A stretch of 64,000 bases of DNA from NCBI RefSeq assembly GCF_921293095.1, contig NC_060253.1, positions 83,737,992-83,801,991 on the forward strand, in the 5' to 3' direction. Shown in pieces: positions 34,945 through 45,465 of the stretch. The translations under genes were made by a program, and so were the position numbers. Below the pieces are notes generated by a model. That model did no database searches, had not been told where the DNA came from, and was given only the letters and a program-made list of their open reading frames with translations. Every line of letters begins with the position of its first letter. Positions within the stretch are counted from its first letter, which is position 1. This stretch comes from Ischnura elegans (Eukaryota > Arthropoda > Insecta > Odonata > Coenagrionidae).

Positions 34945-35330
34945 GTAAGATTACGTTGCTGACCGAGTTGATCGCTTGATGTTGCGCTATTGATACGCAT
35001 CGTCTGTCAACTCGGGATGGATTTCGCCAAAAAGTAGACCTCCAGTAGCAATGGATTGAGGGCTCAAGGGGAGCCCTTCAAGGATACAACACACCGGGGC
35101 CGGGAACCTAGCCCGTGGCTTATACGCCCGATCACCCGAGGAGGGGCTGGAGAGGAAGGGAAAAGGAAAGAGGCGCCGCCGCGATAGGAGCCCGACGACG
35201 CGTCGTGACGCCCCTGGGATAAGGATAGGAGCGGAAGGAACGGGACGGGGAAAACACCTCAACGCTATAGAAGCGAAGAGGGCCCTACTGTAAGCGAAAC
35301 CAAGCAAAGCTAGGATGATTCTATGAGGAA
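34945..35330 (+). repeat. Dispersed repeat, CGTAAGATTACGT family, copy 2, with GC-rich body
   Basis: The first 120 bp match the reverse complement of about 23020-23137. The rest is GC-rich (CCCGGC, GGGAAC, CGATCACCCGAGG). A 106-residue minus frame spans it, but without a recognisable domain. Could be the 5' part of an unidentified element. Confidence 0.5.
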
Positions 35331-35954
35331 GAATGATCCAACGATCAAATCGTTAGATACCGCCCGTAGCAATCAAAAACAAATTATAACGTAGCATCAG
35401 AGGACAAGGTGAGACCAAAGTTTTAACGGGGCACTTTATAAACGGTTTTTACTGTACCACTACGTACTGCCCATGCTACGGTACAATGATAATCTCTTAG
35501 ATTACAAATTGAAAATTACACCGGTTAAGATAGAATGAAGGCGCTGAATGAGCAAAACCTTTCACATTGCTGCATGGAATGTAGCTGGAGTCTTGGAATG
35601 TCGGATATTGAAAAAAAAACTGTTTATAGATGCATAGATTATCTCAGGAATCCCATCTTTTTAATTTTATTTTCTTCAAATTGAAAACGAATGACATTCG
35701 TCCCGCCCCAGATGCAACTTCGGAGGATCCTTGACCCGAGTAATGTGGTATGTTTAGCGTGACACATAGCCCCGTGTCCGGTCTCCGTGTACGTGCATAT
35801 AGATTCATGGCTCTAGAGATAATCGCGTGTTTACACTGAAAGGAACAGTGATGTCGTCGGTCGTAATCTCTGTTCACTTTCACTTCATTCCCCGATATAC
35901 GGTCCGAAAAACGCGGGACGACTATAAGGACGACGTAAATGTTTTGTTTCGGCC
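35331..35954. other. No gene recognised
   Basis: Nothing supported. Confidence 0.3.
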
Positions 35955-36110
35955 CAGTGGCGTACCAAGGGGGGCACAGGAGCCACAGGGGACACGTGCT
36001 CCCCCCAAACCAATTAATTTGAACAGGAAAACCTTAAAAATAAATTCAAACCTGTTGATCACTCTCGAACGTGATTAACTGATTTGTGGACTGTATGTTA
36101 CTGCTTCCTA
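35955..36110 (+). mobile_element. hAT-like MITE left end, partial
   Basis: Starts CAGTGGCGTACCAAGGGGGG, the usual hAT MITE style, with the mirror C run CTCCCCCC nearby. The opposite tip is missing or lies beyond the nested element at 36119. Confidence 0.45.
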
Positions 36111-36118
36111 TCACAATT

Positions 36119-36414
36119 CAGGGGCGCAGCCAGGAATTAAGGGTGGGGGGGGGGGGGGTTTAGGTGCTACTGGTGTGTGGGGTATGGAACACCCACCAGG
36201 ATAAGCGGCAGGTGCGAGATTAATAAATTGCGGAATTTAAAGATAAATGGTTCAAAATGGTGATTTTTACGGCTTTCTGTGGGATATCTTATTAATCCTT
36301 TCACTATTCTATTAGTAATACCAATCCAATTTAGTAAAATGGATTTAACTTAAAAATTTCTCTGAGCTATGGGGGGGTTTAATCTCCCAAAATCCCCCCC
36401 TCGCTGTGCCACTG
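36119..36414 (+). mobile_element. hAT-type MITE, family 1, copy 3
   Basis: 296 bp, CAGGGGCGCAGCC to CTGTGCCACTG, with a perfect 8-bp TSD TCACAATT at 36111-36118 and 36415-36422. Contains a 13-G run. Confidence 0.88.
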
Positions 36415-36422
36415 TCACAATT

Positions 36423-37062
36423 AATTCGATCCAAGTCGAGCCATGCTGGTGCATGCCACTCAGCGATCTGGCTCGCACCGCGGGAAAGCCGACGGCTCCG
36501 TCTCCTCGGGTTGCTCTTGGATGATGCACTAAGGAAGTTCACAGGACGACTGGCACAAAACACAAATTCACTCCCGTTCGCGGAGTGATAAAAAACAAAA
36601 GCAACTCGAAAACTCAAAGTTCGTGGCATCGCCAACATGTGGCGTGGCTCGACTCGAACACAGAATACACAACCGAACACCTGTAAAGCAAATTTATTCT
36701 TCGTCGAATCGAAATTTGAAATCAAAAATAGGACTTTGGAAATTTTTAAAGGAATAATCTACGGTTCTTTTTTTAAATGAAATTTGTGCAAAAATATATT
36801 TGGTATACATTCGAAGAAGACTCGATATACTCATTTGAGATGTAGGAAAAAAAAACCAAAAACGTTTTCTTAGGAACTATTAACAGTAAAAATTTACAGA
36901 TTTAATTAAAAAGATGGTAGCACTTTTCCACAATATTTTTATCAAAACATGCCGTAATTCCACCAAATAACGGCTGAATCAGTTGAAAAAAATTACAAGT
37001 GAACGCACATGAAAATTTTGGGATCGCCGCTTGGAACCATTCGGCGTCACCATTGTTTTTAG
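36423..37062. other. No gene recognised
   Basis: A 126-residue minus frame (36725-36345) overlaps the MITE end and has no motif. Confidence 0.3.
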
Positions 37063-37526
37063 TAGGGATGGACGGATCCAGGATTTATATCGAATCCGGA
37101 TTCGGATCGGATCCTTGATTTTCGGAGCCGGATCTTTCGGATCGGATATATTCGGATCCAAATGCATTTTCAAATTCCTGTCGCTGAGATTCCCCCGATG
37201 ATTGTTCAATCTCTTGGGAAGAGTCACGCTATGTGCCAGACGTATTTTACTATTTTATTTTCCACGGCCGAAATTCTTCTACGTAACCTCTGCGAGAGCT
37301 TTCAAACAAAACGGTTCATGAGTAGGACAAGAATCGCATGCGACGGCGCATTTGAAGATCGAATCGGAACTCTTTCCACCCTTATTTGCGCGTTGCATTC
37401 ATTGAATCTATTATTCAAATTTCGGATCCAGATCCGATGTCTTCCGCGACTTTGCATCAGATGTACCCGATGAAGGGCAATATCCGCAGATATTTGGATC
37501 CGAGGTATCCGATCCGACCATCCCTA
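37063..37526 (+). mobile_element. 464-bp hAT-type MITE (AGGGATGGWCGGATC family), copy 1
   Basis: Tips TAGGGATGGACGGATCC and GATCCGACCATCCCTA are inverted. Flanking 8-mers GTTTTTAG (37055-37062) and GTTATTAG (37527-37534) match 7 of 8. The interior is dense in GGATCCG/CGGATC words. Inverted relative of identical length at 51912-52375. Confidence 0.87.
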
Positions 37527-37534
37527 GTTATTAG

Positions 37535-38515
37535 AAAGATCAACTGATTACGATCCTTTCTTTATGATCGAGAGCGTGCTTTCCAATTTTGATAAAAGTC
37601 TTTCGCTCGGGACGGATGGCGTTATCATAGGCTGATGGTGACGCTGCTGAGATCACACGAAATGGTCGAGATCGAACTTTAAAATTCGAATTTTGATCGA
37701 TACTCGAATATCAAGGATCGATCTCGATTTCCTCGATCTTGGGCATTTAGAACTCGATTTTCGATTATAATCGAAATCGATTTTTCCATCGCAACATGTG
37801 CGTCAGTTGACTGTTTCAGTTTTGGAGAAGAATGATAGATGGCGTACAGTCCACGCTAATTTTTCCCCGAAGTCCCGAAGTTGCGAAGCTAAATTTTCCT
37901 TTAATCCTAATTCATAATTATTGCCAATATTTTCTATACACCCGCCTTGATCGAGAATTCCGTCATAAAGAGCGGATGCCGTGAAGCTGCATACCTTTCG
38001 CGTCATCTGTCGTTTTCCCCCCCACCGCTGGGACCGCCACATCCGCGTCACATACTTTATCGGTGGAGGAGCGTCGGGCTTTATTTTTAGTCGGGGGAGG
38101 GGTTTTGGGGGATGGGGAGGCAAATGTTCACTAACCCCCTCTCCAAATTATTTCTGTCTTGATTTTCATCCTCCCTCCTTTTTTCCACGCTGGTTTCTCC
38201 TTTTGCTTTCGGACACGGGTCGTGAATTTTGTCGCCACATTAGAAGTGAGTGTGGGTTGGACCACACTGCTACACTCACGCCTCATGAGGATGCTTGCTC
38301 ATAGTCGGGCGAAATTCCTGAAAGGCGTTCACAAATAGACATTTTTAAAAATTTTCATCCGGTGAAAGGTGAGCTTTGATTTATCATTACCGTGATGTAC
38401 TTCTAATCCAGGGGCCAAGTGGTCACGTAAGGGCCCGGTCGGGTACGTGGTCAGGTATTACAAATGCTTAAGTTGGAAAAAAGTGAAAGAAAATATTTTT
38501 TGTAACCGTTTTTAA
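37535..38515. other. No gene recognised
   Basis: 37660-37790 is cryptically simple, built of TCGAT/ATCGA words. Overlapping frames at 37803-38304 have no motif. Confidence 0.3.
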
Positions 38516-38736
38516 CCCTTAATTACCCAATGTTGCCTCTAAGCAACATCAAAAATGTTTAAACTTTCATCTCTATCCAGGAGATATCTTAACTACCTAT
38601 TATTTTGTAGAGTAAATTTTAATGGCGAAATATTTAGCTGCCAGTATAATTATCATTGAGTGTTAAATTTTCAGGATTTCAAAATGAAAAATCTTGAAAT
38701 TTGGTTTTTCTCAGAATCAGCTCTGGGTATAAAGGG
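38516..38736. mobile_element. piggyBac-type MITE (CCCTTWATACCC ends)
   Basis: 221 bp. TTAA at 38512-38515 and 38737-38740; tips CCCTTAATTACCCAATG and the inverse of CCCTTTATACCCAGAGC. No coding sequence. Confidence 0.85.
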
Positions 38737-38740
38737 TTAA

Positions 38741-40402
38741 ACGATTCAATGTACATAGTCAAATTTAAAATGCAAAGTTCAAGTGTTTTCAGTTCTGCTG
38801 ATGCCCAGGTGAACATGCCCACGGTTGAAGACGTGAGTGCAAAAAGCAGGTAATATCCAAAGATGAAGTTTCTAGGAAAATGAGAAACCATTTATGGGCC
38901 TTGCTGTGAGAGAGTGAAACCAAAGCCACCTTGAATATAAAAAAATATTCTAGAAGGCTCTGGTACAACGCACGTTTTCAAAACTGTCTGCAGAGTTTAA
39001 TTTGAACTAACGGCTGAAAAATAATATGTCTGCCGGTAAAGAGGAGGGACTTTTTCTTGTTTTGGAAATCTTTTTTTTTTCAAAATTGGTCACTATCAGA
39101 TCCTTACAATCAGGTATTGCATTGTATTCATGCCTATCTTGAAACTAAAAAGTCTTTCGGCACGTACAAATTTCCCAAAATTTTCTTGAGACAAATAGAT
39201 ATGCAACCTGCATCCTGGAAAAGAGTATTTTGAAGTTGTGGAACACTCGCTGACAATGTACTCGGATGCAGGTACAATTAGCGCAAATGCATTATACCGA
39301 TACAGGACCATAGCCTTCGCAGGATCGGAGGCCTCGGGAACCTTTTAGCCCATGATGTAAAAAACAGTGAGTCATGGGTGAAAAAGCTAAATACATATTG
39401 ATTTCCTGAAAACGTGTATTCGTCCATCCATGAAACTCATCCAATCATATGATGTACCTCTGAGCGAAAAAATGTGGTTTTTAACCATGCTCAATGCGCA
39501 CCCAACTTTATGACGAATTTGCACAAATTAATGGTCGCTACAAATAATTATGGTAATTTATCGGCTGAGGAAATGGATGTCTGTCTAATGGCAGGCGAAA
39601 AATTAGTGACATGTGAAAGTACCAAAAATCAGTAGTTTTATTCCCATTAGAAGTGTAGAGAAATCGATGCAGGGATTTTTTATTATTTTTGTTTATAAAA
39701 TTACTTCAAGGTAACATATTAGATTATGATTTTCGTAGATAACTACATGCTAGAAGTTTTTAATATGATGATTGAGGATACAAAAGAAAATTTTTAAAAA
39801 TACTATGAAAACCAGCACAGACAAATAATCAATATTTTTATAATCGATTCCCTTGGTTAAGCACAGGAAACTGGTCAATCTTTCCTCACAAAAATAATGC
39901 GAGACCCTATGAACTTCAGTAGGCTCATCAGACTTTAACCGCATCTCTGCTGAGCATAACTATTTCCATTTCATACATTAACCTAGGCCTTACATTCATC
40001 AGCACATTAGCGGTGAAAGAGAAATGTAGGTATAATTTGTGAGACAATATTAATTTTAGTGCTGTTGTTAAGGAAGAATTAACAAAAAACCATTTTCCCA
40101 TCTTTTCCGATTTAATATCTCACATTTCGATTCCGAAAATAAATACGGCCGATTAGGTATTCAGAGATAGTGAAAATATTTTAGGATGCAGAATATTGGG
40201 GCAGGCAAATTTTGCCACCCTCCGGTCACCCCTATAAGGAATTATTTACTTGAGGTCTACTTATCTCCTTATCTCTCACCCTACCTCACACGCTCCTTGC
40301 GGTTTCATCGTTTTTAGTTTCACTTTTTTGAAGCTGAACGTCCGATGGTATTAGGGAGCAATCGAAAGAAACTGTGATTATTGTATCGATTGACGATTTA
40401 TC
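38741..40402. other. No gene recognised
   Basis: AT-rich; only short frames. Confidence 0.3.
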
Positions 40403-40557
40403 ATGGATATTGGTAGCTGGCAGAGGAATTCAGTAATGTACTTGGTGAAAATGGGTATAAGGTCTTGTTTTGCCCCTGGTTGCTCCACGGGTATGGAGCT
40501 GCAAAGAAAAAGGGCAAAATTTCCGGAGTGAAGGCTAAAAGTTTGCTCAAGCCTAAT
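40403..40557 (+). other. Weak candidate 5' exon with a Cys-rich start
   Basis: From ATG at 40403 (or 40451) a 42-codon frame reads SCFAPGCSTGMELQRKRAKF before a stop at 40529. If one base is skipped, the coding look continues to a consensus donor GTAAGT at 40558-40563. C-X4-C near a start followed by basic residues and a Phe is faintly like a THAP-type zinc finger. It is too short and interrupted to call. Confidence 0.15.
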
Positions 40558-40563
40558 GTAAGT

Positions 40564-41730
40564 ACCTCGTAGTATTTGACGTTAACCGCATGATAACATA
40601 TTATCTTCGTTGGTGATATTTTAATGTTTCCATTGTTTAAATTTTATTATTTGAGGCATTCTTATGCTGTAATTATCTATTTGACGTGAAGGTCAAACAA
40701 GGTAATTGATTTTAACCAGTTAAAGTGACTACGTATAACGAATTTAACCCACCTGCGATATGATCATTTCCCACGTTTCTACATTCTGCATTCGTGGTCG
40801 TTCCATTAGTTATTTTGTTATAAAATTTTATCTTTCCAGGACGTGAATTATTTTTGTCGGATTATTACTATAATCCTTAAGTTTACGTAGAATCCGTCTG
40901 TTAGTAGCCTCACATGGACTGGTGGCGCCGTGACCGGCTTCAGCAACGATATCGCAGCGAACTACGGAGTCTACCATCCTTTAATTGTTAATAACATTCA
41001 TTGTCCACACTTATACAATAAGATGGACATTCAAATTTAAAGAAGACCTTTACTATTTAGGGCTTAAACTTCGTGTCAAAGAAAGGCGGGGTGTCGGGAA
41101 GGGTAGAGGAGAATCCTTCTAGATGACTCAAAAGAAAAAACCGATAGCCTTGCCTCTTAGTTTAGTTGTCATCGCAATGAGCAGCTGAAAGGTTCATTCT
41201 TCGGTTGCGCAACGCTTCTTCGTCGTTTTCAAAATGCCGAACATCTTTTTTTTCAACGCATTGTGGCGTGCCTGAAACTTGTGTTCTCCGCTACATTACC
41301 GAGCCAAAAAAAAGCGTCTACGCAGTGGAGAAAAATGGAAAAGCCAGGACCATTAAAAGTCAAAACTCGCATGTCACCCGTTAAGGTGACGTCGACGTTT
41401 TTTTGGGACTCTGAAGAATTTTACTCGTTGATTTCCTTCTCGATCGTTGCGCAATGAACGTTGCTTACTTCTGTGACCATCTTGACACGGCTTGATCTGC
41501 ATATTGGCCAAAAGGCGGGTTAAAAACATTAGACCATGCTGATCCCACAACCCGAAAATCTGATTAGCCCTGTTAACATCAACTACTTATATTGGTACGG
41601 ACGAGAAATACCAAAGGTATTTGAATAAAATGTAACATTCTCGAGAAAAAATTCATTCTACGTCATATTTTGCTACATCAACATACTTTTTTTAAATGCA
41701 CTCTTATTATATTGACTTATAGCTAGACAA
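40564..41730. other. No gene recognised
   Basis: A 64-residue plus frame (41263-41457) is Lys/Ser-rich, without motif. Confidence 0.3.
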
Positions 41731-41732
41731 TA

Positions 41733-42344
41733 GGGTGGTTTCCTATTATTTTTTTATTGCTTTAATCGAAAGATTATTACTCCTGGAGTACGTATTTCAC
41801 GCTTTTAGATTTTTAAATGACAACATCTATTTTTCGCGATTGATGCCGGGAAATATCTCCGTACGTCGTATTTCTGGCTCCCCCTCCCGCCCGGTGAGGT
41901 GACCTTGAGGCGAGGCTTAGCGCTGATACGTCGCAGGATGCTAGCGGATAGCTGAGTACCTTGCTGGATGGTAGCGCTTGGTTTAAAAAAGGTTTATTAA
42001 TACCTTATCAAACGAAGAAAACTTTCCGAACTTAGCCAGTTTTAATAGGTGATTATTAAGACATGAATCCCTGAGCTCTGTGCATTGCATGCATGCATGC
42101 ATTGGTAACCTCAGACGATGTATAACTCCTATCCTCTCGTGTAGAAACTAGGTCCCTGTGACGTAATGCGGAGTGGAATCGCATGGGCGCCAATCTGGCC
42201 TTTTATGAGGATAAAATTTGACCCTTGCCATTCGTCTAAACCGGTATTTCAAAAACCAAATAATTTGTGTATTATGAATACACTAATGGTGGGTAACGAA
42301 TCGCAATCAATGCCTTTCGTTTTCTTTGATGAAGGAAACTACCC
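41733..42344 (+). mobile_element. TA-flanked MITE, GGGTGGTTTCC family, copy C
   Basis: 612 bp, tips GGGTGGTTTCC and GGAAACTACCC, TA at 41731-41732 and 42345-42346. Lacks about 40 bp after ATTTTTCGCG relative to copies D and E. Confidence 0.87.
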
Positions 42345-42759
42345 TATTAACACAGATTTTTTATTCAAGAATTTAGTTGTTGCATGAGTATTAATGTGAA
42401 TAATTAACTACCTCAAATCCGATATTGCGGCTGGTGGCACTAAACGGTCGCGAAGAAAAAGCCGATATATCTACCTGCGGAGGTAAGAGCCATTTATATG
42501 ACATGCAGTGAATTTTGGGACGCACACCGTCGCTAGAAAAGATTTGACGGAGGTAATTTGGAGTGAAAATAACGAAAATGCAATAAGGGTTGATTTATAT
42601 CACAGAGTACATTGAATTTCGCCCAGAAATCTGTCTTTTATATTATTATTTTCTTTATTTTTATTATATTTATATAAAATAGGATGACTGTTTGTCTGTC
42701 GGCTATGCATTCCCATACGGGTTCACGGATTGCAACCAAAGTTATTTCTGAGGTTCATC
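42345..42759. other. No gene recognised
   Basis: Includes a TTTATT-rich run near 42640-42680. Confidence 0.3.
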
Positions 42760-43265
42760 TCTCATACTCCCAAAGTCCTTAGAGCTACTCCTGATTGTAT
42801 CTGACGCGTACTTTTCGTCGTTTTCGCATACCGTTTGTTACGTCACGTCATTCAACTTCTGTGGTTGAATATCCTGCCGGGTAGGCATACACATTGGCAT
42901 GCTAATAGGGAAAGCATAACTCAAAGGATTCAACACTTACCTATCAATTCTCTTTGTGCAAACCGTTTTGCTGGGGTATGCGTTCACGCTAAATTTTTGG
43001 TGTACGCACGCACGGACACACATACTGATCAATGTTGTGGAGCGGGGTATAAGTTGATTCCGTGCGCGGAACATATATGGAAATAGTTTTTTTCCATTGT
43101 TTGCTTTTACATATGTATACTATCATCATACCTGCTTTGTTCCTTTACCTAAAAAAAAACCTGCCATGTGACCATGTATTACAACTTACAAGTTTCCGAC
43201 TTTTCTGGGTACTATCCTTCCCGAGCAACGTTGGGTGGCTTGCTAGCTACTTACACAATGCTTGA
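42760..43265 (+). repeat. Dispersed repeat R, copy 1
   Basis: About 500 bp shared with 47297-47797: a GTTACGTCACGTC-like start, ATGATCAATGTT-like middle, CCTGCCATGTGACCATG and TGGGTACTATC..CCCGAG near the end. No coding or TIR signal; class unknown. Confidence 0.65.
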
Positions 43266-43594
43266 AAGGCGTTGGGCGAATCACGTTGTTTCCCTGTCGG
43301 AACTTAGAAGTTGGTCGCGCCGCACTGGCTGCCAGGGAGGATTGAGCCTCCGACAGGCGAAGTAGGGGAAGGAGTCCACAAAGCGGAGGGGAAGTTATTA
43401 TTTTTTGATTGGCTGGGAAGGCTTCTTTGACGGAGGCGTCGTGAAAATTTTATTTCAGCGGCGAAAAAAGAGGCCGCCACCTGTGAAACAACTATATCTT
43501 TAGCGTGACAGTCAGGCCTTTCAGGCTCCTTGTGCTTTCGTTGCTTTTTATGTATTATTTTGCAGCTGGACGTCAGATGGAGGTAGAGTGCAAT
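43266..43594. other. No gene recognised
   Basis: The end of this stretch (43520-43595) resembles 40300-40375 (CTCCTTG..TTTCGTTG, CTGGACGTC), meaning unknown. Confidence 0.3.
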
Positions 43595-43608
43595 TATTCC
43601 TGTAGGGT

Positions 43609-44377
43609 GTGCGTAGCAAGGTTTCCGGGTTGACCTCCGCGTCGATTCATCTTCAAGATGACAGTTTCGCCGGCGTTGCAGCTAGCGTCTTCAGGTACGA
43701 AGTATCGGATACAGGTTTTTTGCCCGTCTTATATAGGCCTTGGTTTGGGCTAGGTGCATTCTGATTGGTCCGTGGGTAAGAGTCACTTCCATGTGTTTGA
43801 GAGCGAATAGCTGTCCTCCCTGTTGAAAGTGGATGTTTTCGCGATTTCTATTGCCTCTCGTATGAGTCGTGGAAAGTAATGTTTTTCTCTAGCGATGATT
43901 CTTGCGCTTTCGAAGTCCACATTGTGTGTTGGTCCTTCCCATACGTGCTCGGCGATGGCGGATAGCCGAAACTGTCTATTTTTGGTGGCCCTTAGGTGTT
44001 CTTGCATTCTGATTTTCATGGCTCTTGATGTTTGGCCGATGTATGAGTCTCCGCAAGAGCACTTAACTTTGTATATTCCGCTTTGGGTATTCATGGGCAC
44101 GCGATCCTCGGAGGGGCATGGGGCATGGGCATCGGGAGGACAGCTATTCGCTCTAAAACACATGGAAGAGACTCTTACCCACGGACCAATCAGAATGCAC
44201 CTAGCCCAAACCAAGGCCTATATAAGACGGGCAAAAAAAACCTGCATCCGATACTTCGTACCTGAAGACGCTAGCTGCAACGCCGGCGAAACTGTCGTCT
44301 TGAAGATGAATCGACGCGGGGGTCAACCCGGAAACCTTGCTACGCATGCTGTACCACCCCGCGAAAGTCTCCATCAA
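43609..44377 (-). mobile_element. Penelope-like element, 5'-truncated, with inverted termini
   Basis: 769 bp between perfect 14-bp direct repeats TATTCCTGTAGGGT (43595-43608, 44378-44391). Its outer parts, 43611-43820 and about 44135-44347, are inverted copies. Together with the GIY-YIG frame inside, this fits a PLE copy with inverted partial pseudo-LTRs. The right arm carries CTGAAGA (44262-44268), GAAAC (44288-44292) and GTC (44294-44296), in hammerhead order. The reverse transcriptase part is missing. Confidence 0.85.
43783..44214 (-). pseudogene. GIY-YIG endonuclease domain of a Penelope-like element
   Basis: 143-codon frame. GIY at residues 46-48 and YIG at 58-60, then R64, R69 and H73 in an R-X4-R-X3-H run, SAIAEH near 85-90, REAIEI at 119-124 (catalytic Glu candidate E120) and FNRE at 130-133. 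These are the signature positions of the GIY-YIG nuclease that PLEs use to nick their target. The domain looks intact, but it lacks the upstream reverse transcriptase, and the first 40 residues are read-through of the inverted terminus. Hence a fragment, not a gene. The Met start is arbitrary. Confidence 0.85.
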
Positions 44378-44391
44378 TATTCCTGTAGGGT

Positions 44392-44670
44392 TTTGTGAAC
44401 TAGCGAGATAGGAATGTTAGACTCAAAGTATCAGTTGGTGGGCGAAAGCTTGAGCAGGTTGAGAAATTCAACTATTTGGGCAGCACATTTGAGGAAAAAG
44501 GATGCAGCAGTAAGGAAATCAGGGAGCGAATTGCATTAGAAAAGGTGACGTTCATGATCAGCAAGGAACTCATGAGAGGATCGTTATGTAAGAGTTTAAA
44601 GAAAAGGTTAGTGAAGAGTCTGATCTGAGTCTGAGTAGCGCTTTACGGTATATAAACGTGGACACTTAGA
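44392..44670 (+). pseudogene. RTE-like LINE ORF2 fragment
   Basis: Reads EQVEKFNYLGSTFEEKG, SSKEIRERIALEKVTFM and SLCKSLKKRLVKSL, then a stop and a decayed ALYG..TWTLR block. Close relative of 9737-10354. The PLE inserted right at its left edge: the word GGGTTTTGTGAA next to the TSD corresponds to GCGGTTTTGTAA of the other copy. Confidence 0.8.
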
Positions 44671-44714
44671 GGGAATGGAAATGCATAGCGGTTGCAATCC
44701 GTAACGCCGCGGCG

Positions 44715-45450
44715 CACAGTGGGCTAGAATCGAAAAAAGCTGGCCAAAACCTCAAAATCGATTTTTTTGAGCTAGGAAGTTGAAACTTCGCATACACATT
44801 CTCAAATAAATTGTGCATAACCACCCAGATTATTTTGGTCCTGTGTTTTCACTTTAACAATATATGTGAGGTCAAAGTTGATCAAATTTAGCGAAAAACG
44901 ACCACCCTCGATTTTTTCTGAAAATTGCCGACTTTATCCTCGTGCAGTGGTTTTATAAATAGTTTTATCGACATAAATGTTATACCATCTTAATTGACAC
45001 TTCTTATGCTTTCATTTGAAAGGTTTTTAAAGATTTTGTTTCATCAATAACCATAGATACATAACAAAATGGCGGAGCCTGTTTTCAACCCATTTTTTTA
45101 CATAAACGTAGAAAAAAAGTAGACATTGTCACCGGCTTACACTAAGTAACTTATATCATGTCGTTCTTTGAAGCTTCTACATTGTGAATCTAAAGTCAAA
45201 CCTTGCACCAATTTGCAACCCCGAATTTTAAATCGTTTTTTCGAACGCACGGACGACTCCGGTTCTGGCCGGCGGCGGCGGAGAGTACGGGGACGCGGCA
45301 AGCGGGTGGATGCAATATGGTCTCATTCACTTTTATGTGTGGATAACAGATATATTAGTGACAGAAAATAATCACCAGAAAGTAAAATTTATAAATATTG
45401 CTATGAATGACTCTCATTATGCAATCGCTGGGCACTGCAAGAGGTGCACT
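44715..45450 (+). repeat. Dispersed repeat Q, copy 1
   Basis: About 735 bp aligned with 54240-55165: AATCGAAAAAAGCTGGCC, TTTTTTTGAGCTAGGAAGT, AACAAAATGGCGGAGCCTG, GACTCCGGTTC.GGCCGGCG and GCAATCGCTGGGCACTGCAA. Both copies leave an open frame with CTNLQPRIL and DSGSGRR (45168-45371, 54881-55123). Class unknown. Confidence 0.7.
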
Positions 45451-45465
45451 GAAAGGTTTCTTTCT

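Noticed and set aside
34987-35307. 106-codon minus frame in GC-rich DNA
   Set aside because: No recognisable family; part of a dispersed repeat whose other copy does not keep the frame.
36345-36725. 126-codon minus frame
   Set aside because: Its C-terminal part runs into a MITE tip, so it cannot be an original gene.
37803-38304. Overlapping 106- and 107-codon frames on opposite strands
   Set aside because: Gly/Pro-rich from GGGG/CCCC runs; mutually exclusive and without motifs.
42640-42760. Start of a named transposon suggested by GTTTGTCTGTCGGC wording
   Set aside because: Only a word-level impression; no TIR, TSD or coding support.
45168-45371. Protein-coding gene in repeat Q
   Set aside because: Shared by both copies but short, and flanked by repeat sequence; reported as a finding only.
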